A stretch of DNA of 57,740 nt from Desulfobulbaceae bacterium (GCA_020444175.1 JAHLLM010000037.1:1-57740); one strand, 5' to 3'; positions 33,880 to 42,787 are shown, counted from the stretch's first letter. The notes: generated by a model from the letters alone, not told the origin. Translations and numbers: made by a program.

Positions 33880-34302
33880 CTACTCGAATGCACCCTCAGG
33901 AATCTCCTCGACAACAGTGTCGACAACATCCTCTTCAAGGGCATCAGGATCATCGCTATTGTAATAAACTATATTTTTCAAATGAAAAAAAGTATCAATA
34001 TCAACTTCTTTAAAATGAATACCGGCTCCAAAGTCATCCGTCCGCGCCACTTCACCTCTCATCGTCAGTTTGAGCTCACTGCTTGTTCCGGACAACAGCA
34101 GATCAATATCGCACATATCCCCTTCATTCCTGCCGGTAACACCATAGAGATAAGCGCCTTTCAGGCTCAAGTCCCGAACATCGATCTCTTCATAAGACCT
34201 GTCGGCAAAGCTTACCAATGCCGTGGTACGGAAAGCAACCCTTGTGTTCTTACGCCTCTCATCATGTTTCATCCAGACACCCTCATATGATTTGTTTGTC
34301 AT
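33880..34302 (-). CDS. PilZ domain c-di-GMP receptor
   Basis: A 140-residue single-domain PilZ protein. Both motifs needed to bind c-di-GMP are present: R-x-x-x-R in RRKNTR (residues about 16-21) and D-x-S-x-x-G in DLSLKGAYL (about 43-48). An acidic C-terminal tail (about 115-140) follows the domain. The ATG at 34302 overlaps the stop of the 416-residue coiled-coil protein gene in ATGA, so the two form an operon and may act together. Confidence 0.87.
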   Translation of the reverse strand: MTNKSYEGVWMKHDERRKNTRVAFRTTALVSFADRSYEEIDVRDLSLKGAYLYGVTGRNEGDMCDIDLLLSGTSSELKLTMRGEVARTDDFGAGIHFKEVDIDTFFHLKNIVYYNSDDPDALEEDVVDTVVEEIPEGAFE

Positions 34303-35549
34303 ACCATTGTCAGAAAACCTTCACGCCTCAAAACTGAAACAGCATTCAGCAAAGGAAATTCCATGCCTGCCATATCAAAACCAATACCGACAATATCTCC
34401 ATTTTTGGCCTTTTTAAATTTAACCATGGCAACAGGTTCATTTTCTACTTCTGAACAGGCCAGGACTCCATTCCATTGTCCATTGGTCACAACAACAAGG
34501 CTGCAGCCATTTTCATCAGGGATGTCCGGCAGGTTGAATCCGGAAGGAATCATAAGCGGCAGGGACAGTTTCTTGAGTTTCTTATCCGGGATATTGGCCA
34601 GCGATCCGCTGAACTGCTTTGCCAGCCCCTGGAAAAGACCGGCAAAGTCCTTTAACGGGACGTTGCTTGTTTTGAGATATGCCTTTAACTTCTGTTTCGA
34701 CACCTCACGAATCATGGCAATGGCGCTCTCCTGAAGATAAACGGATACTCCGCCCAGAACAATTTTTCTGAGTTCTGTGGCTGGACAATTCTTGATGGGA
34801 TTTTCCTCAACAGCTCGAGGAGTTTCCACAACTCTGCTGAAATCAGGAATCTCCTCATCTTCTTCGCCCTCATCTTCATAAAGTTCATTGTCAGCCGTCT
34901 CTTCCTGGCCACGGGCCTTATTTGCCGCAAGCAGCTCTTTCAAGAGCTGTCTTATGGTCTCGCCAACATACTCCGCCCGCTCCAGGGAGGCCTGCAGATC
35001 ATGAACCAGTCTTTCAACCTCACCTTTTTCAAGATCAAGGTCTGCCTGCCGCAAAGCGGAAACTTTTTTCCGCAACTCCTCTATACTTTCAGGCACAAGG
35101 GTATCACGATCAATCTCCTGCTCGCGGGCATCTTTTTGAATATGAAGAGGAGCTGCAGCTTCCTCTGCAGATCTGCCGCCGCGTTCTTTCTCGGCCTTAA
35201 TTTTTTCTTTCAGTGTATTAAATCTGAAATAAAGGCCTTTAAAAAGTTTCTCATCCTTTTCGAGGTCAAATTCATCAGTCTCGTAAAGATTAACAACATG
35301 GGCCATTGCCTCTTTCAAAAAATCAATGGAATCAGAGGGGGTATTTTCACCTTTTCTCTTCACATACTCGAGAACACTCCCAGCCATGATAAGAATGGCA
35401 TGGGCGGCTTTTCTGTTTTTAAAGCGCTGCTTCAGACAGGAAAAAGCTGCATCAAGCAACTCTATCCTCTTTTCACTGAGCCCCCAATCCTGGGCTATGA
35501 TTTCCGCCTTAAGGCGCTTGATCGACTCATCAATGGACAATTGGACCAC
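34299..35549 (-). CDS. Uncharacterised coiled-coil protein coupled to PilZ
   Basis: A 416-residue cytosolic protein that I do not recognise. Residues 1-120 are helical and contain a region like ...KAAHAILIMAGSVLEYVKR; 120-245 form a charged coiled coil with an acidic end (NELYEDEGEEDEEIPD). The C-terminal third (about 290-416) is globular, ending with beta-rich sequence (SLPLMIPSGFNLP, SLVVVTNGQWNGVLAC, VGIGFDMAGMEFPLLNAVSV), faintly reminiscent of CheW-like folds. It is translationally coupled to the PilZ gene; a role as a c-di-GMP responsive partner is inference only. Confidence 0.65.
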   Translation of the reverse strand: MVQLSIDESIKRLKAEIIAQDWGLSEKRIELLDAAFSCLKQRFKNRKAAHAILIMAGSVLEYVKRKGENTPSDSIDFLKEAMAHVVNLYETDEFDLEKDEKLFKGLYFRFNTLKEKIKAEKERGGRSAEEAAAPLHIQKDAREQEIDRDTLVPESIEELRKKVSALRQADLDLEKGEVERLVHDLQASLERAEYVGETIRQLLKELLAANKARGQEETADNELYEDEGEEDEEIPDFSRVVETPRAVEENPIKNCPATELRKIVLGGVSVYLQESAIAMIREVSKQKLKAYLKTSNVPLKDFAGLFQGLAKQFSGSLANIPDKKLKKLSLPLMIPSGFNLPDIPDENGCSLVVVTNGQWNGVLACSEVENEPVAMVKFKKAKNGDIVGIGFDMAGMEFPLLNAVSVLRREGFLTMV

Positions 35550-35769
35550 TGTGTTCTCCCGGACCAGATTATTATACTGGATTTTCTTAAAGGGTATGAG
35601 AGGTTGGAGACTCTCTCTTCTTTGCTCAATGTCATTAAATCAATTTTATGGTATTCTTAACAATATTTTTTTTGCGGTGCAAGAAATGTGGATAACACGC
35701 TGTATATTGGACTACTCAGGAGAAGCGTCTTTCTGCGAATTCATCTAAATTTCATTGAAATGATTAACT

Positions 35770-35939
35770 AGTGTCTGTCCAGAAATAGGTCATTTTGTTC
35801 GAGATCAGGGATTGCGCAAAAAATTACCGGAGGCATATATACGATATCTCGGTGTCTCGCCGAGGCTCGCTTACCGGAGGATAATTTTTTTAAGCATGAC
35901 GCAGATATCGGTCAAAAGGGCCATTTATGGACAGGCACT
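35770..35939. mobile_element. MITE-like element, copy 1 (170 bp), abutting pilD
   Basis: Ends AGTGTCTGTCCAGAAATAGG (left) and the inverse of AGTGCCTGTCCATAAATGGC (right) pair with a few mismatches. The core CGATATCTCGGTGTCTCGCC and a second conserved block are shared with the element at 54542-54679. Compared with that copy it has lost the right arm of the large internal hairpin. The right end lies 14 bases before the pilD ATG at 35953. Confidence 0.75.
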
Positions 35940-35952
35940 GAACGAGCAAAGC

Positions 35953-36735
35953 ATGGACATACTTTTGGGATCGCCTGTATCCTTTCTTTTCGGAACCATT
36001 ATCGGGAGTTTTTTGAATGTTGCCATCCTGCGTATTCCAACTCAGGACCAGTCCGTTGTCTTTCCGGCTTCCCATTGTCCCAGGTGCAAAACCCCTTTAA
36101 AGTGGTATGATAACATTCCCCTGCTCAGCTTCATTATCCTTGGCCGTAAATGCAGATATTGCCAGTGCAAGATATCCTGGCAATATCCTCTTGTTGAATT
36201 CTCAATGGGTCTCCTGTCCCTCTTTCTTTTTCATACATTTTCATTTCCTCTGCCGTTTATTGGTTTTTTCCTTTTTACAGCAGCACTTCTGGTCATTATT
36301 TTCATTGATTTTAAACATCAGATTATACCCGATGTAATCAGTCTTCCGGGAATTATTATAGGATTTGCCTTTTCCTTCATGAACCCCCGGCTCTCCTGGG
36401 TAGACTCAGGGATTGGGATTTTTTTAGGAGGAGGCATCCTTTTTCTTGTCGCCTATGGCTACTTTTTATTCACCCGTCGAGAAGGTATGGGCATGGGAGA
36501 CATCAAACTCCTTGCCATGATCGGGGCATTTTTGGGCTATCAGGCTCTGCCGTTTGTTATTTTCAGCAGTTCACTTCTTGGTACCATCGGCGGCATCGGA
36601 GCCATGATCAAACAGAAAAAAGGAGGCGCAACAGTTATCCCATATGGACCTTTTCTGGCCACAGGAGCCCTTCTCTATCTTTTTTTTGAACCATATATTC
36701 AATTTTATACGCGTTCTCTTTTACTACAACAATAG
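35953..36735 (+). CDS. pilD: Prepilin peptidase (leader peptidase and N-methyltransferase)
   Basis: A 260-residue inner-membrane aspartate protease that cleaves and N-methylates type IV pilin-like proteins. It has the N-terminal GTIIGSFLNVAILRIP, two CxxC pairs of the cytoplasmic loop (CPRCKTPLKW and CRYCQCKISW), one catalytic Asp in VIIFIDFKHQIIPD, and the second in MGMGDIKLL. ATG 35953 is used because an open frame upstream runs through the MITE and adds 47 non-family residues. The ribosome binding site is weak. No pilin gene is adjacent. Confidence 0.9.
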   Translation: MDILLGSPVSFLFGTIIGSFLNVAILRIPTQDQSVVFPASHCPRCKTPLKWYDNIPLLSFIILGRKCRYCQCKISWQYPLVEFSMGLLSLFLFHTFSFPLPFIGFFLFTAALLVIIFIDFKHQIIPDVISLPGIIIGFAFSFMNPRLSWVDSGIGIFLGGGILFLVAYGYFLFTRREGMGMGDIKLLAMIGAFLGYQALPFVIFSSSLLGTIGGIGAMIKQKKGGATVIPYGPFLATGALLYLFFEPYIQFYTRSLLLQQ

Positions 36736-36956
36736 CTTATGGTATTATCTGCCTTATTTAGTACTTCATAAGAGTGAAACATTCTTGTAAATTATTATAA
36801 TTAACACCAGTTAGCGTCTATTCAAGAAGTGCATTTTTTTCTCAAGTCCAGGCACACGGAAAAATTTCCTCAGGTTCTTGATAATTTTTCCGTCCATCAA
36901 AAGTTGGGAAAAAAAGGCGTTCATAGGCTTTAAACTTTACATTTCAGGCACGACAT

Positions 36957-37937
36957 ATGGATTCTCTTGGTTCCCAATCTTTTTCCAATATCGTCGCAAA
37001 AAGCGGCAAAATGCTGACAATTTTTAAAACCATCAAAAAAATTGCCGACTTCAAAACCTCAATTCTCATTACCGGCGAATCAGGAACAGGAAAGGAATTG
37101 ATTGCCAAAGCGATTCATGCCAACTGCATCAGAAGCAACAAACCCATGATCAACGTCAATTGCGGCGGAATCCCTGAAACACTGCTTGAAAGTGAATTAT
37201 TCGGTCATTCTAAAGGAGCTTTTACCGATGCCTATAAAGACAAAAAAGGCCTTTTTGAGGAAGCTGACGGCGGCACACTTTTTCTGGATGAAATGGGGGA
37301 GCTTCCTATTTCTCTTCAAGTCAAACTGCTTCGTGCCTTACAGGAAGACGAAATCCGTCCCTTGGGAGACAGCAAGACTGTCGAGGTTGACGTCCGCATT
37401 ATTACGGCAACGGCGAGAAACCTTGGAGATATGGTCAACAAAGGACTTTTCCGGGAAGATCTTTTTTATCGAATTAATGTTTTAACCATTGAAGTCCCTC
37501 CCCTGCGTGAACGTCGCGAAGATATTCCACTGCTCGTCGAGCACTTTGTGGAAAAATACAATGAACGGCTCAATCTGCAGGTCAAAGAGGTACATGAAGA
37601 CTGCCTGAAACGTCTTGTCAATTATAACTGGCCCGGCAACGTCAGAGAGCTGGAAAATGTCATGGAAAGGAGCATGGTCCTCTCCGAGCATGACATCCTG
37701 ACAACAGAAATACTTCCCCCCGAGCTTTTGCGCTATGCCTCTTCCGCAAATGAAGAACTTTTTTTCTGGGATGAATATTCCATCAAAACCAATACCAAAA
37801 AGCTTGAGAAAAAACTTATCACCAAAGCCCTTGTTGAAACCAAGGGAAACAAAACAAAAGCAGCTTCACTTTTAGAAATAAGTCTTCCGGCACTTCTTTA
37901 TAAAATAAAGGAATATGATATCGGCAAGGACTTTTAA
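36957..37937 (+). CDS. Sigma-54-dependent transcriptional activator (AAA+ and Fis HTH, no receiver)
   Basis: A 326-residue bacterial enhancer-binding protein. The AAA+ domain (about 12-240) has Walker A GESGTGKE, the sigma-54 loop as GAFTDA (consensus GAFTGA; Gly to Asp variant), Walker B GGTLFLDEMGELP and the second region of homology WPGNVRELEN. A short Fis-type HTH ends the protein (about 285-320, NKTKAASLLEISLPALLYKIKEY). No receiver or GAF domain precedes the ATPase, so regulation is probably by partner or expression. It may act on promoters such as the one at 17431. Confidence 0.9.
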   Translation: MDSLGSQSFSNIVAKSGKMLTIFKTIKKIADFKTSILITGESGTGKELIAKAIHANCIRSNKPMINVNCGGIPETLLESELFGHSKGAFTDAYKDKKGLFEEADGGTLFLDEMGELPISLQVKLLRALQEDEIRPLGDSKTVEVDVRIITATARNLGDMVNKGLFREDLFYRINVLTIEVPPLRERREDIPLLVEHFVEKYNERLNLQVKEVHEDCLKRLVNYNWPGNVRELENVMERSMVLSEHDILTTEILPPELLRYASSANEELFFWDEYSIKTNTKKLEKKLITKALVETKGNKTKAASLLEISLPALLYKIKEYDIGKDF

Positions 37938-37949
37938 AACAAGAGTCTA

Positions 37950-37986
37950 AGGCAAAAATGGTGTTCTCATTTTTGCCTTTTTTTTG
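37950..37986 (+). terminator. Rho-independent terminator after the sigma-54 activator gene
   Basis: AGGCAAAAATG and CATTTTTGCCT (37950-37978) pair perfectly around GTGTTCT and are followed by a run of T. It lies 12 bases after the stop codon. Confidence 0.93.
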
Positions 37987-38111
37987 CATTTTCCATCATT
38001 TATCTCTATTTTTTTCTTGACTTTTCCACCCTCAACGTACGATTCTACTTGACAAGAAATTCATTTTTTAATAGCCTCTTGAAAAGAATAACTATTATCA
38101 AGTAACAAGAG

Positions 38112-38342
38112 ATGCTGAAAGAAATATTATCTTTTTATATCGATGGATTTCGTTCCATGAAAACAGGTCGCAAACTCTGGGCGATAATTTTCATCAAGCT
38201 GTTTATCATGTTTGCCATCCTGAAAGTCTATTTTTTCCCAAATTATCTCAACACAAATTTCTCAAATGATGAGGAAAGGGCTGAGCATGTCATCGAGAAC
38301 ATTACCCAGCTCCCACAAAACAAGAATCAGCGGAGGTTGTAA
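38112..38342 (+). CDS. DUF4492 protein of the cytochrome bd operon
   Basis: A 76-residue protein with one membrane helix (residues about 25-45) and a charged C-terminal tail. The segment S-F-Y-I-D-G-F-R-S-M-K-T-G-R-K-L-W is characteristic of the DUF4492 family, which almost always precedes cydAB in epsilon- and deltaproteobacteria. It is immediately upstream of cydA with no gap and shares a transcript. It probably assists assembly or stability of the bd oxidase, a role inferred from this context. Confidence 0.8.
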   Translation: MLKEILSFYIDGFRSMKTGRKLWAIIFIKLFIMFAILKVYFFPNYLNTNFSNDEERAEHVIENITQLPQNKNQRRL

Positions 38343-39878
38343 ATGGTTGAACAAATCGATCTGACACAGGTCAATTGGGCCCGGGCTCAGTTTGCTCTCA
38401 CCGCAATGTACCATTGGATTTTCGTCCCACTCACCCTGGGGCTATCCTTTCTGGTGGCATTTTTTGAGAGTATTTACGTGCGCACCGGAGATGAGGATTG
38501 GAAACGACTGACAAAATTCTGGATGACCCTTTTTGGCATTAACTTTGCCATCGGTATTGCCACGGGTATCATTCTTGAGTTTCAATTCGGCACGAACTGG
38601 TCAAATTACTCATGGATGGTGGGTGATATCTTTGGTGCCCCCCTGGCCATTGAAGGGATTTTTGCCTTTTTCCTGGAAGCCACTTTCTTTGCCGTTATGT
38701 TTTTTGGCTGGAACAGGGTTTCCAAAGGTTTTCATCTCTTTTCCACCTGGATGGTGGCTGTTGGCTCCAACCTTTCCGCCGTGTGGATTCTGGTTGCCAA
38801 TGGCTGGATGCAGTTCCCCACAGGCATGGCATTCAATCCGGATACAGCTCGCTTTGAGATGCAGAATATCACGGAAGTTATTTTTTCACCTGTGGCCATC
38901 AGCAAATTCTGTCACGCTACAAGCTCAGGCTTTCAGCTTGCGGCACTTTTTGTTGTCGGGATTTCCTCATGGTTTCTGCTTAAAGGCCGCCACCAACTCA
39001 TGGCCAAAAGGAGCATCATCGTTGCCTCGGTTTTCGGTTTGCTGGCATCAGCCTACGTCGGTTTCACCGGTGATGAGGCCGCATACAGTGTTGCCCAGAA
39101 GCAACCTATGAAACTCGCCGCCATGGAAGGTCTTTTTGTTGGTCAAAAAAATGCGCCCCTTGTTGCAGCAGGCCTTATCAACAGTGCCAAAACACCTGGG
39201 GACAGACAGGATGCCTTTATTGCGGAAGTAAAAATTCCAGGGCTCCTTTCACTGCTGGCCAACCGGGAGTTCGGCTCGTTTGTTCCGGGAGTGGACGATC
39301 TGGTCTACGGCAACAAGGAAGAAAATATCGTCGGCGCCCAGGAACGGATGGAAAAAGGCAAAATTGCCATTGACCTGCTCCGTACATACAAAGAGGCGAG
39401 CAAGAACGGCGACACCAAAATTGCAGAAGCTGCCCTCAAGGCCTTTAACGACTACAAAGACGACATGGGATACGGCTACCTGAGTAGCCCGGAACAAGCC
39501 ATGCCGCCGGTGGGGCTGACCTTTTACGCCTTCCATATAATGGTTATTCTGGGAACAATCTTCCCCCTGCTCTTCCTGCTTTTTCTTTACTTTAACTTTA
39601 AAGGCAATATCCAATATCAGCAGTGGCTGCTCTATCTCGGCATTTTATGCGTACCGCTCGGCTATATTGCCCAGCAAGCTGGATGGGTGGTGGCTGAAGT
39701 CGGTCGTCAACCCTGGGCCATCCAGGGATTACTTCCCGTTACCGTGGCCAATTCAAACCTGACAACCGGCACGGTACAGACAACTTTTTTTGTTTTTCTC
39801 GGCCTCTTCACTCTCTTGATGATTGCCGAAATCAGTATCATGGTGAAACAAATTCAAACCGGACCGGAGGGTGAATAA
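38343..39878 (+). CDS. cydA: Cytochrome bd ubiquinol oxidase subunit I
   Basis: A 511-residue membrane subunit carrying haems b558, b595 and d. The N-terminal R-x-Q-F-x-x-T-x-x-Y/H-H motif (RAQFALTAMYHWIFVPLT) contains the His haem ligand, GRQPWAIQGLLP is the C-terminal signature and the protein shows about nine hydrophobic segments. The length and short Q-loop resemble the CIO-type oxidases rather than E. coli CydA. It reduces oxygen at low levels with quinol, fitting oxygen protection of an anaerobe. GGAGG precedes the ATG and the stop overlaps cydB by one base (TAATG). Confidence 0.96.
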   Translation: MVEQIDLTQVNWARAQFALTAMYHWIFVPLTLGLSFLVAFFESIYVRTGDEDWKRLTKFWMTLFGINFAIGIATGIILEFQFGTNWSNYSWMVGDIFGAPLAIEGIFAFFLEATFFAVMFFGWNRVSKGFHLFSTWMVAVGSNLSAVWILVANGWMQFPTGMAFNPDTARFEMQNITEVIFSPVAISKFCHATSSGFQLAALFVVGISSWFLLKGRHQLMAKRSIIVASVFGLLASAYVGFTGDEAAYSVAQKQPMKLAAMEGLFVGQKNAPLVAAGLINSAKTPGDRQDAFIAEVKIPGLLSLLANREFGSFVPGVDDLVYGNKEENIVGAQERMEKGKIAIDLLRTYKEASKNGDTKIAEAALKAFNDYKDDMGYGYLSSPEQAMPPVGLTFYAFHIMVILGTIFPLLFLLFLYFNFKGNIQYQQWLLYLGILCVPLGYIAQQAGWVVAEVGRQPWAIQGLLPVTVANSNLTTGTVQTTFFVFLGLFTLLMIAEISIMVKQIQTGPEGE

Positions 39879-41014
39879 TGATAGGGAATCTTGATTATTC
39901 AGTTTTACAGATTATCTGGTGGCTCATAGCCTCCGTTGTCGGCTCGCTTTTTCTCTTCCTGAATTTTGTCCAGGGAGGCCAGACGCTTCTTTTTACCGTC
40001 CCTAAAGATGAGCAGGAAAAAGCCTTAATTATTAATTCACTGGGACGGAAATGGGAATTAACATTCACGACCCTGGTTCTTTTCGGAGGCGCCTTATTTG
40101 CCGCTTTCCCCAAATTTTATGCAACCAGCTTTGGCGGAGCCTACTGGGTGTGGATGCTGATTCTCTTTACCTTTATTATCCAGGCGGTAAGTTATGAGTA
40201 CAGAAAAAAACCGCAGAATTTCCTGGGTTCGGCAACCTATGAAGCTTTTCTTTTTATTAACGGCAGCGCCGGAATTCTCCTTATAGGCACAGCAGTTGGT
40301 ACATTTTTTACAGGATCAAGCTTCAGTTTGAATGATTTCAACCAGGTCACCTGGCAAACTCCCTACAGAGGACTGGAAGCTGCAAGAAATTTTTTCAACC
40401 TCTCACTGGGCCTCTTTCTTGTCTTTAATGCCAGAGTGCTTGGAGCCATGTATCTCGTCAATAACATTAACCATAAACCCTTAACTGACCGTTGCCGAAA
40501 ATCAGCCTGGACAAGCTTCCTGTGGTCCCTGCCTTTTCTGCTCTTTGTCCTCGTGAACCTGCTTTTCATGACAGGCTATGCAGTAAATCCCGAAACAGGG
40601 GAGATCTTTCTGCAAAAAGGCAAATACCTGCAGAATCTCTTAGGGAATCCTATCACAACTATCCTGCTCCTGGCCGGGCTCATTTTTGTGATTTACGGTG
40701 TCATGCTGACCTGCTTTAAGGAGAAAAACAACGGTATCTGGTTTAGCGGCCTTGGGACAGTGCTGGTCGGTCTTTCAGTCTTTTTCCTGGCTGGTTACAA
40801 CAATACGGCATTCTACCCGTCAAGCTTTGACCTGCAAAGCAGTCTGACCATACACAATGCCTCAAGCAGCCATTACACATTGACGGCCATGACCTATGTC
40901 GCTTTAGGTGTTCCCTTTGTATTAGCCTATATTGCCTATGTGTGGAAACAGATGGACAGCAAAAATCTCACCATGGATGAGCTGGCCGGAGAGGATGCAG
41001 AGGAAATGTATTAA
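39878..41014 (+). CDS. cydB: Cytochrome bd ubiquinol oxidase subunit II
   Basis: A 378-residue polytopic membrane protein with about eight to nine helices, the CydB partner. The N-terminal L-Q-I-I-W-W and G-G-Q-T segments (LDYSVLQIIWWLIASVV, NFVQGGQTLLFT) and the conserved membrane core of CydB are visible. The start overlaps the cydA stop by one base. A 30-codon peptide gene follows 40 bases later. Confidence 0.94.
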   Translation: MIGNLDYSVLQIIWWLIASVVGSLFLFLNFVQGGQTLLFTVPKDEQEKALIINSLGRKWELTFTTLVLFGGALFAAFPKFYATSFGGAYWVWMLILFTFIIQAVSYEYRKKPQNFLGSATYEAFLFINGSAGILLIGTAVGTFFTGSSFSLNDFNQVTWQTPYRGLEAARNFFNLSLGLFLVFNARVLGAMYLVNNINHKPLTDRCRKSAWTSFLWSLPFLLFVLVNLLFMTGYAVNPETGEIFLQKGKYLQNLLGNPITTILLLAGLIFVIYGVMLTCFKEKNNGIWFSGLGTVLVGLSVFFLAGYNNTAFYPSSFDLQSSLTIHNASSSHYTLTAMTYVALGVPFVLAYIAYVWKQMDSKNLTMDELAGEDAEEMY

Positions 41015-41054
41015 TTGTCAGACGAATTTTTTTCGTCATGAAGGAGAATAAACG

Positions 41055-41147
41055 ATGTCAGCAATACTCATACTGAGCTGGATAGGCCTTGTGGTTGTTT
41101 CTTATCAAGGTGCTGTAATGATTTTAAATAAAACCGACAATCTTTGA
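41055..41147 (+). CDS. 30-residue membrane peptide, CydX/CydS-like
   Basis: ATG 41055 to TGA 41147 encodes a peptide of 30 residues with one hydrophobic helix: MSAILILSWIGLVVVSYQG then a short polar tail. The excellent ribosome binding site GAAGGAGAATAAACG lies 13 bases before the ATG. Its position right after cydB matches the single-helix accessory subunits (CydX, CydS, CydH) of bd oxidases, although the sequence is not obviously one of these. Too short for usual gene finding. Confidence 0.72.
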   Translation: MSAILILSWIGLVVVSYQGAVMILNKTDNL

Positions 41148-41154
41148 TGGAACT

Positions 41155-41310
41155 GCATTTATGTCCCTTAGGGGTGTAAATGCGAGACCGTCAATCTTGA
41201 TGGTCTCGCAAAAAGCTCTCAAGCTGACCATCCGCCAACGAAATATCAACAAGTTACATACTTGTCGGCGGCGGTTGAGAGGGTTTTTACGAAACCGTCA
41301 ATCTTGACTT
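41155..41310 (-). repeat. Dispersed repeat of the GGCGGATGGTCAGCTT family, copy B
   Basis: The inverse strand reads TTGGCGGATGGTCAGCTTGA and CAACCGCCGCCGACAAGTAT, matching copy A at 50.1 kb. It includes a 28-base imperfect palindrome GCGAGACCGTCAA-TC-TTGATGGTCTCGC (41182-41209, one mismatch) and two copies of ACCGTCAATCTTGA. It fills the gap after the cydAB operon. Confidence 0.65.
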
Positions 41311-41315
41311 AACGA

Positions 41316-41358
41316 AAAAAGGCATAGAGATTGAGAACATCTTTCTCTATGCCTTTTT
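41316..41358. terminator. Bidirectional terminator between convergent operons
   Basis: AAAAAGGCATAGAGA (41316-41330) pairs with TCTCTATGCCTTTTT (41344-41358) around a 13-base loop, with A- and T-runs on either side. It can serve both the cydAB operon and the CutA-TPR gene. Confidence 0.88.
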
Positions 41359-41449
41359 CTGTAAACTTTCTGATCCGTGGCCAATGGTCAGTTTCGTCGC
41401 CTGATTGCTTCCGGATTCATTTTTTCGTCGTTCAGCTACTCAGGAGACA

Positions 41450-42787
41450 TCAAGTTCCATCGGGGAAAAGCCTCTCTTTCACTTCCCTGGCCCTGCCCTC
41501 GTCTCCCATCTCTTCATAAATGGCGAGCAATTCTTCCAGAATCCGCCGCTCGTCAGGTTTTTTGACAAGAGCGTCAAGACAGAATTTTTCAGCATTCTCA
41601 AAATCATTTTTAAGCCGATAGGCCTTTGCCATGCCCATCATTGCAAAGGCATCAAAACCAACGTCAAGGCTGAGCTGATAGTGCTCTATGGCCTCATCCA
41701 ATTTACCAAGACCGACCAGGGCATCGCCTACCCGGGAATGAAGATTTTGATTTTGCGGCTCTTTTTCAAGAATTTTAAGCCAGTAACTTATTGACTCCTC
41801 ATAATTTTGCATACCCCTCTGGGAATCCCCCATGCCATACAGCGCAAAGATATTCCAAGGCTCCTTTTTCAAGGCCTTGTCATAAAATTCTGCAGCTTTA
41901 TCATATTGTTTTCGGCGCCGATAAATATTCCCGGCCATGGTGAGGACAGCAATATAACTATCATCCTGGGCGATAAACTTTTCAAAATAGGCAAGGGCTT
42001 TATCATGATCTGCTAATTTATAATAGAGATTGCCAATGCCCCGCAGGGCATACTTATCCGTTTCATCAAGGGAAAGGGCTTTGAGATAAAGGGTTTCCGA
42101 TTCTGAAAAATTCCCTATCTTCACATACGAATCAGCCAGTCGTGTCAGTACATGGATATCATCACTGTTCTGTTCCAGATAACGCTGCCAGAATGAGACA
42201 GCCTTTCCGGCCTGCCCCAATCCCCTGAAGGCATCACCTATGCCCCGCAAGGCAAACATGTTCATGGGATCAACCAGAAGCGTTTTCTCGTAAAATCCAA
42301 TGGCCTTGTGAAATTTTCTTGTTTCCCTGTGCAGGTCACCCAGGCCGACGAGAACATATGAATTTTCAGGGTCAATCTCAAGCGCTTCCATAAAAGCAAT
42401 CTCAGCATCACGCCATCGCCTTTTTTTCAAAAATTCGGAACCCTGGCGGGAAAGATCAACGGCCTTCTTATGATCGGACTGGAAATTCCCTTTTGCCCAG
42501 CGTAAATATTCAGGGAGGACATGCTCGGCTTGCACAGTCACCCATTGAGGAACCTCATAGGTATGGTTTTCTTTCAACCACATTTCCAGCCTGCCTGCAT
42601 TTTTGGGGAGAAACTTAAAAGTGACCCGGTACTCTTCATCAGTTTCAAGATTTTCCTGCCAAAGATAAAATGAACGAATTGGCCCATCAATCTGGGCGCA
42701 AACTGCCAAGCGTTCATTTACACTTTCGCGAGCAAGCTTTTCCGCATCTTCGAGAGAAGCAACTGTTGTCCAGCCGATATACATCAT
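41450..42787 (-). CDS. CutA domain fused to tetratricopeptide repeats
   Basis: A 445-residue protein. Residues about 1-105 are a CutA1-like domain (IGWTTVASLEDAEKLARESVNERLAVCAQI, with the conserved A-x-x-L-A-R and L-x-A-C-A pattern and F-x-x-W pattern SFYLWQENLETDEE, ending ENHTYEVPQ). Residues about 110-445 are about nine TPR units with the A-L-x-x-I-D-P/G-N motif (ALEIDPENSYVLVGLGDLHRE and following repeats). CutA proteins trimerise and have unclear function in metal tolerance; a TPR fusion is rare. It stands alone, convergent with the cydAB operon and separated from it by a terminator. Confidence 0.85.
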   Translation of the reverse strand: MMYIGWTTVASLEDAEKLARESVNERLAVCAQIDGPIRSFYLWQENLETDEEYRVTFKFLPKNAGRLEMWLKENHTYEVPQWVTVQAEHVLPEYLRWAKGNFQSDHKKAVDLSRQGSEFLKKRRWRDAEIAFMEALEIDPENSYVLVGLGDLHRETRKFHKAIGFYEKTLLVDPMNMFALRGIGDAFRGLGQAGKAVSFWQRYLEQNSDDIHVLTRLADSYVKIGNFSESETLYLKALSLDETDKYALRGIGNLYYKLADHDKALAYFEKFIAQDDSYIAVLTMAGNIYRRRKQYDKAAEFYDKALKKEPWNIFALYGMGDSQRGMQNYEESISYWLKILEKEPQNQNLHSRVGDALVGLGKLDEAIEHYQLSLDVGFDAFAMMGMAKAYRLKNDFENAEKFCLDALVKKPDERRILEELLAIYEEMGDEGRAREVKERLFPDGT

